From Pegea sp. RAD2-039 (Eukaryota > Chordata > Thaliacea > Salpida > Salpidae), in contig JAQGEQ010000127.1 of the NCBI GenBank assembly GCA_034620365.1, forward strand, positions 1 to 64,000: DNA of 64,000 nt, in the 5' to 3' direction. Of the stretch, positions 24,301-37,600 are shown one piece after another. The notes beneath the pieces were generated by a model. That model was not told where the DNA came from. It saw only the letters and a list, made by a program, of their open reading frames with translations, and did no database searches. Made by a program: the position numbers and the translations under genes. Position 1 is the stretch's first letter; the number at the start of each line of letters is the position of its first letter.

Positions 24301-25853
24301 TATCCAAAAGTGTTTATTAGTATCAGTAAATTTTTATGTATTTAGAAAATGTTGTTTATTCCTGGTTTTAATCTATCTTAGCTTCTATAAAGTTAAGTTA
24401 CTAGAGTTACATTCTAAAAAGGTTGCTTTAAACTATTTATGAGGTTTTTTCGTATAAATTTAATTTTTTAATTTAATTACACTTGATGAATTTCATAATT
24501 TTTAATTCAATCAAAAGTAACTATAAGCAGTTAATAATAAACCAGTAATTAAAACTAATCTTACATCAAAATATTTCCAAAGATAAAAACGCCCATTTTA
24601 GTTTGAGTTTTATTAAACTTCAATTTACATAATTTTGAAAATCATAACCAAGTTAAATTTTGTTGAATTTTTCTCGTCGTTTAGTTATTAACAAATATTA
24701 TACAATTTGTTTTGAAAGCTTTATTGAAATAAAATTCGTCAAATAAAATTGATTTTGTTTTAAATAGTATTCTTAATCAGAAAACGTTTGTAATAGTTAA
24801 AATATTAATAAAATTATTAAAAATATTTTTGCAATAATTATTTAATAATCTATTTTGAAATAATTTTTAGTAATTTAACATTTAAGTTTTCAAAATAAGT
24901 TATTAACTTAATCATTGTGCCTTATATACTGAATTTAAAAAATGTTTAAACTAAGTTTGATTAATTAAAATAATTTATTCTTATTTATTAAATATTTTGT
25001 TGCTTATTTAACTTGTTATATAATTAAATGTTTTAAATAAATATCAAAAATTTTCTTAATTTTCCTTTTTTTCTACTTTTTAGTTTTTGTTATTTTGTAG
25101 AAACAGTTTTCTTTCATTTACAGGTTTATTGAGAAATTTGTTTATTATTATTTGTATATAAACTTTTTAACAACAACTTTAATCAAAAATTACTTTGAAA
25201 TAGTTTATCACTTCAATAAATTGATTTTTGGAAATTATTTATGTCTAGTGAGTTATATTTTAAATTGTTTTTGTGATTTTATCTCTATTTATTTGTTCTA
25301 TACTTAACAATTGTGTATATTTAAGACTAATTTTAAAAATATGAGTTTTTTTGTAGTTTATACAAAACAAATTTTTTTAAATGTATTATTGTATCAATGT
25401 ATGATTGATAATTTGATCATTTTTAATTTAATTTATATTTTTACTTAAAATTTTTACATTTCAAATATTAAAAGTAATTGTATAAACATTTATGTTTACT
25501 AATTTTTACTTTTTCTTTATTAAAATCTATACTTTTAACTTTAAAATATAGAATGATATAAGATTATATTTTGATAATAATTGTCTACAAAAAGTTTGCA
25601 AATTAATTTGTTTATATTCATTGGACCAATTTTGTTTTATTTATTATTTAGTTTTATCATTTCATGGCTTTAAAACTGATAGATCAAAGCCTTGTTTATA
25701 TTCCAAATATATTTGCTTATAACCATTCATAAAAAACTAAAAACTATTATTTAAGTTTTATTTCTACATTAACCATTTTAATAATTTATTTTTTAGTGTA
25801 TATATGTTTGGGGCATTTAGATAAATTGAAGACAAAAAGAAAGTTAGTGGATT

Positions 25854-27263
25854 AAGTCACAAATTATTGCTGATAATGTTGATATAACTTGTTACTATGC
25901 AACCAAACATTCATGGAGAGAAAAGTAATTATCTGTTTATATCAGTTTAAAAGACTTTATGTAAAACTTAACATCATAATTACAGAGATCATTATTTTTG
26001 ATTTTATAGACTATTTATATGTATAAAAAATAGTTATTTTGTTAATACTCTTGTAAATATTTGTTAAATGTATATCCATGCCTCTGCAGTGTTCCTATTT
26101 TTTACCTTATTGATGTTAAACTATGGTACTTGTTACCTTTCATTATAGTCATATGGTTCTGTGATTACCTTAAAAACTAATTTGTTTTGTTATCTGCAGC
26201 CATGTGTTAATGTAATGTAAATAAATAAATTTCAGATTTTATAATATATTTTGTTTTTAGATATAAAAGGTTATTTGCAGTTGGAACAAAATCTGTTACT
26301 ACATATAACCCAAGCTCATAAGAAATAACTAACCAAGTACCTTCAGTTTTCTGATATTTATTTGTTTATTTGATTTATATAAACATATTTACATAACTTT
26401 TTAAATATAGTATCGATGTATAAATACAACTATAAAAGAAGTTTTATAAAAATTCTTTTTAATTCGATTAATTCATTTTAAAATGTTGGAATGTATGACT
26501 TTTTAAATGTAGTTTTAGTTGAATTTTCACATTGTAATTTAGATTTATTGTAATAATATTTAGTTAATGCATTTAAACAAATAAAAATTAAGTAAATGAA
26601 TAGATCAACCTTCGTTAACATATTGTTTAATTTAGGTTTATTTTAATGACTTTTTAAATTTCATTTTTTTAGTGGTCCTATAATGACTTTGCTGGCATCT
26701 TATCTGATAGTAAACCAACAAATAATAAGTTTATAATATCCTTGCGTAAAACTGGTAAGAAGAACGAAACCATGAGATTTTCATGTGAATACAGGGAGAA
26801 TGTGAGCACTGAGACACTAGTAAGTACATTTTCATTCTAAATTCATCTTAAATGTACAAATGTGGAACCTAAAAATAGTATTTTTTGCTGACAGCGATTT
26901 TGTAAACACAGCTTTTCGAAATCTTTTGAAGCAATTGAACTAGCTCACAATTGAATTTAATAATTAACTTCTAAACCTACAGCTTTTGCTTTATCATCAT
27001 AAAATTTCAACTCATCGTTTTTATTACAGAGGCATTGTAAAACCACTTCAGATTCTTATCATAAAATTAAAAGATTTAATTCACAAAAGTATCACAGGAG
27101 TGAAAATCATGTCCCGATTGTTCTAGAGGTATTTAGTATCAGTTTTGATTAGATAAAGATATTTCTGTTGTAGGTTGCAGCCGCATCTATTCGCCAAATA
27201 CACCCATCATCAAATAAAGTCTTGTCTACTTATGATTATATGGATATACAGCTTTTTTCTGAG
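25854..27263 (+). pseudogene. DNAJC13: DNAJC13 (RME-8) 5' fragment, left arm, broken
   Basis: Five exons encode the N-terminus of the endosomal J-domain protein DNAJC13/RME-8: 25,854-25,924, 26,261-26,336, 26,673-26,819, 27,030-27,128 and 27,174-27,263. They join in frame and read [54 protein letters not shown] and SSNKVLSTYDY, matching roughly residues 1-160 of a protein usually over 2,200 long. Here the start codon is AAG instead of ATG, and a TAA at 26,319-26,321 interrupts exon 2. The right-arm copy has ATG and a Leu codon at these places. After exon 5 the frame runs into the 113-bp repeat array and stops. No J domain or IWN repeats are present. Confidence 0.88.
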
Positions 27264-27340
27264 GTGAGAACATATTTCGATTTGATTAAAACTATCTCAA
27301 CTTGATAACATTTGTATTTATAATTCAACAGAGTATTTTA

Positions 27341-30300
27341 GTGGTTGAAGGTGCTGAAGACTCATTTGCTTCTAGCACCTTGACTTGTAATACTCCTCGG
27401 CCACCAACACCAAGTCAATAATAAATTGTCTTAGAAACAAATCTTGTGTTTGGTGGTTGAAGGTGCTGAAGACTCATTTGCTTCTAGCACCTTGACTTAT
27501 AAAAACTCCTTAACCAACAACATCAAGTCAATAATAACTTCTCTTATAAACAAATCTTGTGCTTGATGGTTGAAGGTGCTGAAGACTCACTTGCTTCTTG
27601 CACCTTGATTTGTAAAAACTCCTCCACTACCAACACCAAGTCAATAATAACTTGTCTTACAAGCAATTCTTGTGTTTGGTGGTTGAAGGTGCTGAAGACT
27701 CACCTGCTTCTAGCACCTTGACTAATAAAAACTCCTCGGCCACCAACACCAAGTCAATAATAACTTGTCTTACAAACAAATCTTGTGTTTGGTGGTTGAA
27801 GGTGCTGAAGACTCGCCTTCTTCTAGCACCTTGACTTATAAAAACTCCTCGGCCGCTAACACCAAGTCAATAATAACTTCTCTTACAAACAAATCTTGTG
27901 CTTGATGGTTGAAGGTGCTGAAAACTCACTTGCTTCTAGCACCTTGACTTGTAAAAACTCCTCGGCCACCAACACCAAGTCAATAATAACTTGTCTTACA
28001 AACAAATCTTGTGTTTGGTGGTTGAAGGTGCTGAAGACTCGCCTGCTTCTAGCACCTTGACTTACAAAAACTCCTCGGCCGCTAACACCAAGTCAATAAT
28101 AACTTCTCTTACAAACAAATCTTGTGCTTGATGGTTGAAGGTGCTGAAGACTCACCTGCGTCTAGCACCTTGACTTATAAAAACTCCTCGACCACCACCA
28201 CCAAGTCAATAATAACTTGTCTTACAAGCAAATCTTGTGTTTGGTGGTTGAAGGTGCTGAAGACTCGCCTGCTTCTAGCACCTTGACTTATAAAAACTCC
28301 TCGGCCGCTAACACCAAGTCAATAATAACTTCTCTTACAAACAAATCTTGTGCTTGATGGTTGAAGGTGCTGAAAACTCACTTGCTTCTAGCACCTTGAC
28401 TAATAAAAACTCCTCGGCTACCAACACCAAGTCAATAATAACTTGTCTTACAAACAAATCTTGTGTTTGGTGGTTGAAGGTGCTGAAGACTCGCCTGCTT
28501 CTAGCACCTTGACTTATAAAAACTCCTCGGCCGCTAACACCAAGTCAATAATAACTTCTCTTACAAACAAATCTTGTGCTTGATGGTTGAAGGTGCTGAA
28601 AACTCACTTGCTTCTAGCACCTTGACTTGTAAAAACTCCTCGGCCACCAACACCAAGTCAATAATAACTTGTCTTACAAACAAATCTTGTGTTTGGTGGT
28701 TGAAGGTGCTGAAGACTCGCCTGCTTCTAGCACCTTGACTTATAAAAACTCCTCGGCCGCTACCACCAAGTCAATAATAACTTGTCTTACAAACAAATCT
28801 TGTGTTTGGTGGTTGAAGGTGCTGAAGACTCACCTGCTTCTAGCACCTTGACTAATAAAAACTCCTCGGCCACCAACACCAAGTCAATAATAACTTGTCT
28901 TACAAACAAATCTTGTGTTTGGTGGTTGAAGGTGCTGAAGACTCGCCTGCTTCTAGCACCTTGACTTATAAAAACTCCTCGGCCGCTAACACCAAGTCAA
29001 TAATAACTTCTCTTACAAACAAATCTTGTGCTTGATGGTTGAAGGTGCTGAAAACTCACTTGCTTCTAGCACCTTGACTAGTAAAAACTCCTCGGCCACC
29101 ACCACCAAGTCAATAATAACTTATCTTACAAGCAATTCTTGTGTTTGGTGGTTGAAGGTGCTGAAGACTCACCTGCTACTAGCACCTTGACTAATAAAAA
29201 CTGCTCGGCCACCAACACCAAGTCAATAATAACTTGTCTTACAAACAAATCTTGTGTTTGGTGGTTGAAGGTGCTGAAGACTCGCCTGCGTCTAGCACCT
29301 TGACTTATAAAAACTCCTCGACCACCACCACCAAGTCAATAATAACTTGTCTTACAAACAAATCTTGTGTTTGGTGGTTGAAGGTGCTGAAGACTCGCCT
29401 GCTTCTAGCACCTTGACTTATAAAAACTCCTCGACCACCACCACCAAGTCAATAATAACTTGTCTTACAAGCAATTCTTGTGTTTGGTGGTTGAAGGTGC
29501 TGAAGACTCATTTGCTTCTAGCACCTTGACTTATAAAAACTCCTTAACCAACAACATCAAGTCAATAATAACTTCTCTTATAAACAAATCTTGTGCTTGA
29601 TGGTTGAAGGTGCTGAAGACTCACTTGCTTCTTGCACCTTGATTTGTAAAAACTCCTCCACTACCAACACCAAGTCAATAATAACTTGTCTTACAAGCAA
29701 TTCTTGTGTTTGGTGGTTGAAGGTGCTGAAGACTCACCTGCGTCTAGCACCTTGACTTATAAAAACTCCTCGACCACCACCACCAAGTCAATAATAACTT
29801 GTCTTACAAACAAATCTTGTGTTTGGTGGTTGAAGGTGCTAAAGACTCGCCTGCTTCTTGCACCTTGATTTGTAAAAACTCCTCGACCACCACCACCAAG
29901 TCAATAATAACTTGTCTTACAAGCAATTCTTGTGTTTGGTGGTTGAAGGTGCTGAAGACTCACCTGCTTCTAGCACCTTGACTTATAAAAACTCCTCGGC
30001 CGCTAACACCAAGTCAATAATAACTTCTCTTACAAACAAATCTTGTGCTTGATGGTTGAAGGTGCTGAAAACTCACTTGCTTCTAGCACCTTGACTTGTA
30101 AAAACTCCTCGGCCACCAACACCAAGTCAATAATAACTTGTCTTACAAACAAATCTTGTGTTTGGTGGTTGAAGGTGCTGAAGACTCGCCTGCTTCTAGC
30201 ACCTTGACTTATAAAAACTCCTCGGCCGCTACCACCAAGTCAATAATAACTTGTCTTACAAACAAATCTTGTGTTTGGTGGTTGAAGGTGCTGAAGACTC

Positions 30301-31530
30301 ACCTGCTTCTAGCACCTTGACTAATAAAAACTCCTCGGCCACCAACACCAAGTCAATAATAACTTGTCTTACAAACAAATCTTGTGTTTGGTGGTTGAAA
30401 GTGCTGAAGACTCAACTGCGTCTAGCACCTTGACTTATAAAAACTCCTCGACCACCACCACCAAGTCAATAATAACTTGTCTTACAAGCAATTCTTGTGT
30501 TTGGTGGTTGAAGGTGCTGAAGACTCATTTGCTTCTAGCACCTTGACTTATAAAAACTCCTTAACCAACAACATCAAGTCAATAATAACTTCTCTTATAA
30601 ACAAATCTTGTGCTTGATGGTTGAAGGTGCTGAAGACTCACTTGCTTCTTGCACCTTGACTTGTAAAAACTCCTCGGCCACCAACACCAAGTCAATAATA
30701 ACTTGTCTTACAAACAAATCTTGTGTTTGGTGGTTGAAGGTGCTGAAGACTCGCCTGCTTCTAGCACCTTGACTTATAAAAACTCCTCGGCCGCTAACAC
30801 CAAGTCAATAATAACTTCTCTTACAAACAAATCTTGTGCTTGATGGTTGAAGGTGCTGAAGACTCACCTGCTTCTAGCACCTTGACTAGTAAAAACTCCT
30901 CGGCCACCACCACCAAGTCAATAATAACTTATCTTACAAGCAATTCTTGTGTTTGGTGGTTGAAGGTGCTGAAGACTCACCTGCTACTAGCACCTTGACT
31001 AATAAAAACTCCTCGGCCACCAACACCAAGTCAATAATAACTTGTCTTACAAACAAATCTTGTGTTTGGTGGTTGAAGGTGCTGAAGACTCGCCTGCTTC
31101 TAGCACCTTGACTTATAAAAACTCCTCGGCCGCTAACACCAAGTCAATAATAACTTCTCTTACAAACAAATCTTGTGCTTGGTGGTTGAAGGTGCTGAAG
31201 ACTCACCTGCTTCTAGCACCTTGACTAGTAAAAACTCCTCGGCCACCAACACCAAGTCAATAATAACTTGTCTTAGAAACAAATCTTGTGTTTGGTGGTT
31301 GAAGGTGCTGAAGACTCACCTGCTACTAGCACCTTGACTTATAAAAACTCCTCGACCACCACCACCAAGTCAATAATAACTTGTCTTACAAACAAATCTT
31401 GTGTTTGGTGGTTGAAGGTGCTGAAGACTCGCCTGCTTCTAGCACCTTGACTTATAAAAACTCCTCGGCTACCAACACCAAGTCAATAATAAATTGTCTT
31501 ACAAACAAATCTTGTGTTTGGTGGTTGAAT
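27341..31530. repeat. 113-bp minisatellite array, about 37 copies
   Basis: Tandem units of 113 bp (markers such as gtggttgaaggtgctgaag recur at that spacing). Each unit carries an inverted repeat, AAGGTGCT and AGCACCTT, 18 bp apart. Variant units alternate (ttgtgtttggtgg against ttgtgcttgatgg), and a distinctive ccttaaccaacaacatc variant occurs at 27,508, 29,542 and 30,559. These spacings are exactly 18 and 9 units, evidence of higher-order duplication. Since 113 is not a multiple of three, the repeated 60-codon frames are by-products. The right arm has one unit only (about 57,690-57,830). Confidence 0.95.
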
Positions 31531-31602
31531 GTGCTTTTTGTGTTTATGCTGTTCAAAGTTGATTTTTGTAAATTGAAGTAAAATAAATCTTTTTGTGTAT
31601 AG

Positions 31603-32425
31603 AGAACGCAGGGAGCGAGAAGTTGCCCTGAATCAGTTGAAAGCTCTCGCTGAAGAGAAAAAAGCTCAAGCTGAAAGAGTCGAACGCAGGGTTAGAAATT
31701 TACTACTTTTCTGTTTCTATTCATAAAATATTTTCTAGCTTCAAAGAGCACAAGCTCAGGAACAAGAGACGCTTGGAGATCCATCTAAACATCAAATGAC
31801 TGAAGAAGATAAAGAGAAGAAGATTTCGTCTTATGAAGAAGCGTTTTTGTGCATTAAGGAAGCGACTGGAGTCTCAGGGATTCAGGTTTTACTTCATGAG
31901 AGTTGATTTAAAACTCACAGATTTTATTTTAGGAGGTTGTAACGAGATTCCGTTCTCAAGGAGAGACACAAAAGCATCTTGAAGAGCTAAAAAAGGAAAA
32001 TATTACGCATGTGTCCTTAATCTTTTATCTTCTTCTGAAGAGAAGTTATTGAAACTTCTAGAAGATCTTGACGGCACTGAACTACCTTCAATTCTACGTC
32101 AAATAGGAGATAATGAGGTTCGAATTTAACTTTTGAAAAACTTTTATTTTCAAACTTTTTTTCAATTTCAAAGTTTGATTGAAACAAAACTTCCTTCCTA
32201 CAACACCAGAATTGTTTTACCAACAACAACTAAAATTGATACATTCGAAGGTTTGCAGAACAAACTCCCCAACAAATTAATAATAGTTGAATATCCTCAG
32301 ATGAGGAAGATAGTGATGATGACACAGCAGCTCCTACAAAAGCTGATCTAAAGCGAAGAGCGCAGCAATTAATTGAAGCCAAAATAAAAAAGGCCGAAAT
32401 CGTCCACGAAGAAAGAAATGATTTA
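31603..32425 (+). pseudogene. ODAD3: ODAD3 (CCDC151) 3' fragment, left arm, broken
   Basis: Pieces of the outer dynein arm docking protein ODAD3/CCDC151, needed for motile cilia. Exon 31,603-31,690 reads ALNQLKALAEEKKAQAERVE. Exon 31,739-31,885 reads EEAFLCIKEATGVSGIQ. The next exon from 31,933 reads EVVTRFRSQGETQKHLEELK, then loses frame. It continues as VLNLLSSSEEKLLKLLEDL up to about 32,115, then SLIETKLPSYNTRIVLP near 32,175, and DLKRRAQQLIEAKIKK near 32,345. The C-terminal basic tail is in another frame. About 80 residues expected between HLEELKKEN and VLNLL are missing. The frame change at that junction is shared by both arms, so the gene was already damaged before the inversion. Confidence 0.8.
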
Positions 32426-34650
32426 TCTTTTTGTCTGATATATTTTCGCGCATTTATCTTAACAACTTAATTATATGTTAGAGTATATAGTATCTGAGCT
32501 TTTTTGCTTTTTTAAAGTTTCTTCTTTCTGCCACGCTTAATCACTATCAACGAGCAATTTAAAAACCTCTAAAACCGATTTTCATTACTATTTACAACAA
32601 TCTTATATTCTTATTTTGTAGATAAAGCAGATGTTAAAAAGATCTAGTTAGATCTAAATATTGATTTTTTAAATAAATTCTTTATCATGTTTTTATCATT
32701 TGAAGAAAATAAATTTTTGAAAATAAAAATGTGATCCAAAAAAGAGTCTTTTAAAGATAATGTCTTTAAATATTAAATCTTCGATATGCTGCTACAATTA
32801 CCAATAGTTTTTCAGGGTCGGTATCTGATTACAATCAATTTAAAACTTTTAAACTTGAAAGTTTTGTTCTTATTTAATTGATTTTTAGATTTTAACATTC
32901 TAACTTATTCTTCAATAATTTCTTTTCAGTTTTATTACTTTATTTTATAATTCAGTTTAATTTTTTAAATTATTTTAATAACTAAATATTTATTAGATTA
33001 TTTTTTATAACTAAGAAATGTTGAATAATCAAATTATTCAAATTCTGCTTGAAATTTATATATTATCGAAATTAAACTCAAAATTAACGTCAAATTGAAA
33101 AGTCGAACATTTACTAATAATCGAAAAAGGTAAAAGATGGGAAATATTTGATAACAGTAAAGATTTGGTTAAGATGCGTAGTTTTGTGAGTGATATCAAA
33201 CAATGAAATTAGGTTACAAGTAAAAAAGAAGTCAGAAAAGTTCTAAATTTAATTAAGCATCAAAACTTTACGTAGTATGTGCACTGTTCCCAATTTGAAT
33301 TTCAGCTCCTTGATTTTTTCAAAGTATTTTTAGTGAACTTTTCAAATTCTTTTGATGTTATTCCTAATGCACCAATTACAACTGGAAGTATTTTAGTATT
33401 CACTTTCCATCTTCGGATCTTAATTTCTTTGTTTTAACTTTTTTTAATTTATTTAATTATTACAATTTAATTTAATTCATAATCATCTATTCAGTTTATT
33501 TAATTCCAAAGTCATATTTAAATAAATGACAAAAACAAGTAGATCTCTTTAATTTAGAAACAAAAAAATTTATTTTTAGAGTTTTCTTTAAGCTGAGTAG
33601 CATCAACTATAGAAAAACTTGTCTTTACAAACCAATTCTGCTCCTAGCAGCACGCAATTAAACACCTACTTTGATAGAATGGTTGACGCATATTTATAAA
33701 ACGTAGTCTTAGATGTCTTATAGTTATAAACTATCACAATTTTATCAAAATCTTGCCGGTTTATGCTAATTTATTTATATTAAAAGTATTTCAAGAAAGC
33801 CTAGAGACTGATTATGAAAAGTTTAAGAACCAGCGATCTTAAGATTAGAGGTAAGCTCTTCAACTAACTGTTTGTAAATTCATTGTTAGTTTTGTCTTTG
33901 CTAATTATTATTATGGAAAAATTGTAGCTGATCACATTAGGCTATTTAATCAAATATTTTTACAAAAGTGTTTTTGAGTTTTGGTTAATGAGTTGTTTAA
34001 AATGATTTGATAATAATGAAAGATAAAAGAAATATTCAATTAATCAAGATGACTAATTCTTTTAATGTTAATAACGAGCTAACTTGAATTATTTTGACAA
34101 CAATATTAGCATCTATGACGTAATAACCAATATTTCATAACTCACTTGTAAAAAATTTTTTCTTTTAATTGTCTACTTTATCGAGGTTTGTCCATCGCTC
34201 TTATAAAACTTAATTAAATTAAAATAAATAAGTAAATCTTTCAAAGTTCTTAATTATATTTGAGAATTATGAAATATTCTTGATTAAAATCATTGCTTTA
34301 GATAGTTACTGAAAAAGTTAATTTTGATTTATACTTTATATCAATTTTAAAGTAGAAATTATGCAATTATTCTATTTAATTTTTAATGGTAAGTTTAGAT
34401 ATTTTGAGATCGCAAACAAAGTTGTTAGTAATCTCAAATTGTTTTTTTGAATACTTTCAAATGTTATTGAGCAGTTTTAGTTTGTTGTTATTTTAAAATA
34501 TGCGACAATACAAGGATATAATTAATAGCTTTCATCGCTAACTAAGTTAATTTTAAAAGTTTATAATTAAAAAGTAGTTGTTAACATTAATTTTTTTGTC
34601 TTGCTATTTAAAAATATCTTTTCATCAGATAGAATTATTTATTTTTCGAG
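32426..34650. other. AT-rich segment with LINE remnant and 5' UTR exon candidate
   Basis: Between the ODAD3 fragment and the 27-exon gene. It contains a LINE C-terminal remnant (33,280-33,430) and, at about 33,795-33,850, a conserved sequence ending in a strong GAG|GTAAGC donor. This is a likely non-coding first exon of the downstream gene, joined to the acceptor at 34,628. The TATA-like tttatttatattaaaag lies just upstream near 33,768-33,785. All are mirrored in the right arm. Confidence 0.45.
33280..33440 (-). mobile_element. LINE ORF2 C-terminal remnant (left arm)
   Basis: The minus strand reads the C-terminal LINE signature RRWKVNTKILPVVIGALG and then LGTAHI, well known from invertebrate LINE polyproteins. 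A mirrored copy is at 55,860-56,035. It is a different LINE from the 58,002-58,798 insertion. Confidence 0.6.
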
Positions 34651-37600
34651 ATGGATAAGCAACTAGACTTACTTAGTAAGTATTTTTCAATCTAACATTT
34701 TCTTTTTAAACCTTGTAATAAAGTTATACAAATAACATTAACACTTTGTAGTTCATGAGTAAATGTTATTCTTATGATTTCAGATCATACTATGGAAGTT
34801 CACTTATATGAAGTGAATCACCTACATTTAAACGAAATCTTTTTTCAACTGGTAAGTAAATAAACTTATTAACTTTATTAATACCACTTTGTAATAACTA
34901 TTGTATAGTGTATAACAAGCTTGCTTTGTTTAAATTAACTAATTTTTTATATTTCAGCCAAAATTAGTATTGTTTGAAATATCATTGTTTGGTAAGTTTA
35001 CTTTTGTTTTAAATAGTTATATTTTAAATTAAATGTCTTAACGCAACTGATCAACAGTTTTTAAAACTACATTTTTATTTAAAGGTAATTTTGAACAAAC
35101 GAAATTTAAAGGTTAGAGAATTAATTAATTGATTGTAACCTCATATATTAACATATAAAAATTTTAGGTACAATTCAACAAAATGTTTTTAACCTGCAGC
35201 AGTGGAAATGTTTGTTGGTAAAATGATTTATTTCAATTATTATGTTAAAATACCTAATAATATATCAAATATTTACTTTTTCAAGCTTATTTAATTATAT
35301 TTGATTCAATAAACCCTTGCAGAATTTCTTTTTTAATTTAAAGATTCTGTTAATAAGTAAAAATAACTTATGATTTTATTTTTAGTTGGAATACATGAAG
35401 CACCTAAGTAAGTGTAACAGACAAAATGTTTGTTCTAAAAATAATAAATTTAATCTGATTTTTCTGAAACTTGTTACTTTATGGTCATAATTTTGTTTAT
35501 GTTTTCAATTAAATTGTAGAATTTTAAGTCTTAATACAAAATTAAAAATATTTTCAGCTGATAACAAAGTTGTTGTTGGGGATATTGTTGAAAATGCTAT
35601 AGACTTCAATACAGTGAGTTAAATAAACATTTTCCTTATTGATAGCACTTGCTTGTCTTTTGTAGTAGTTTTAAGACTGAATGGGAAATAGAATTTTAGT
35701 ATTTTATCAGAAAGTATTTGATTCATCCTTAATTATACTTAATGCAAATTAATAAATGATAACAGTTGACTGAATAAGTTATTAAAGTTTTTGTTTAACT
35801 CTATTTCTTATAGGAAACCTCATCAGTTGTTGAAGTTATTGAAGAAGAAAACGAAATGGTAAATTTTAACCGTTGATATAAAATATGTACATTATAAAAC
35901 TATTTGTTTATTTTTTTAACTATATAAAAGATTAATTATTCATCTTTAATAAAATAATAATGGTCATATTGAAATTAAATCAGCTTAAAATCAAATATTT
36001 GTTGAACTTTCAATACTTTTAAAACAAAATAATTTAAGTAGAAGTAAAATATGTAAACTGGGAAATATTTTTCAGTTGACTGATTTGGAAGATGGTGATG
36101 ATGATTTGAAACCTTCCAGCGTGAGTTTCTGTTTCTTCTAGATTCAGTTTGTCCGTGATTCTAATTTAAAAGTCTTCGTCCGTTTGTTAAATTGATTGTA
36201 TTAATGTTTGTGAAAATAATTTAACTTCTTTTGCTGCTTCACTTGCATTTGTATAATTTGAGTATCATTCGCTTTTATTCTATAAAATACTAATTATTCG
36301 AGCTTTTCATAGACTAAACAATTATAACAATTATACAGAGACACAAAATATAAAACTCAAATAAACTCAAATAAAATATATCAAACATATACAAAAAATC
36401 AGTTTTCTTTCTAGCTATGATGTGTTAACGAAAAACATATCTTAAGTTTAGATTACTTTAAATTAAGGTTCAATGTCAGTATTTTATTTAAGGTGGTTTT
36501 CCGATTCCAGCATTAGTTTAAATTGTTTAAACTATTAGTTTTAAAGATATGTTTAAGCTACTAAAAAAATTTGAAACTGAAGGTTGTAGTTTAAAGTCAA
36601 CAAGATTGTAATCAAGTTAATTATTTTATGAAACAAAATTGTAATTTATTATTTTGATAAATGATAAAACTTGAAAATACTTTTAATAAACCACTAACTT
36701 ATTCCAAAAAAGTAGTAAAAAATATTTGAGTAGTTTAAAAATGATTGTCAATACATATTTTCTTTAGTTATTAGAGTTACTCAAGGAATGTGACAGTGAC
36801 AGCTCTTCAATCTCCTCATGGGTTAGTTTCTGTGATTAATTTATCATCACCCATTTTGTTTATTAAATCTTATATGTACTTTTTGTTTCTAAGAACTTTT
36901 TTCAAGTTATGATAATTGAATTAAATACTTGGTTTTGTATAAAAATATCAAAATTTTTTTGCTACTTTCAAAAGATAAAACATAAAATTGTATTTTTTAG
37001 GAAACCGATTGCTCAGAAACCAACAATAATTTGGTGAATCCAGTTTTGGTAAATATTAATTTGATCGTAAACCTAATTTATTTGCCTTTAAATGTAAATT
37101 TGACTTTATAACTTACTGAAAATATTTATTTATGATTTTAGATTGAAAACGATGAAATGAAAAGCAAAGTCACTTCGATAATTTCAGAACCTAATACGGT
37201 TAGTGAAAAATTACCATTTCTATTTGTTTCTTAGATCTAAAAACTAAAATATTGTAGATTTTGATGTTAAAAAAGTTATTGAAATAATTATTACAGATCT
37301 AAATACAAGTTACTGATTTAATTTTTCATTAAATCTATTGATAATATAGAAGATAAACTTATAAAAACTGATTTGATTGCTTTCAGACAAAGAGTAAACC
37401 ATTTTAGTTTCTTTTCAAGAACTTACTAAATTGTCATTATCATACTACAGATTATTTAATATTTCATTCATTAATAGTTTAGAAATGAAAAAGTTTATGA
37501 TTTAACTTCAATTCATTTTTAATTTAATCAAACTAATTTTCATTTTTATTAACAGTTTTGGTATAAAATCGAATATAATTTAAAATTTAATTGCTTGTAC

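Larger units (their letters stand above)
21888..25853. other. AT-rich outer part of left arm with relic pieces
   Basis: No intact gene. A segment with markers near 22,440-22,520 and 22,760-22,870 is repeated near 22,980-23,090 and 23,110-23,215, so a local duplication of about 0.4-0.5 kb predates the arm duplication (it is also in the right arm). A LINE 3' end lies at 22,895-22,980. Near 23,880-24,300 the minus strand holds a decayed coding-like piece. The rest is AT-rich. Confidence 0.5.

Noticed and set aside
27341-31530. CRISPR-like array
   Set aside because: Units are contiguous 113-bp repeats without unique spacers, in an animal genome.
27652-31581. Many overlapping 60-codon plus frames reading LCLVVEGAEDSPASS
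   Set aside because: They are by-products of the 113-bp array. The unit is not a multiple of three and each frame ends in the next unit.
33814-33850. ATG in the candidate first exon as the start of the modular gene
   Set aside because: Spliced to the acceptor at 34,628 it meets a stop overlapping the MDKQ start. It is better read as a short upstream frame in the leader.
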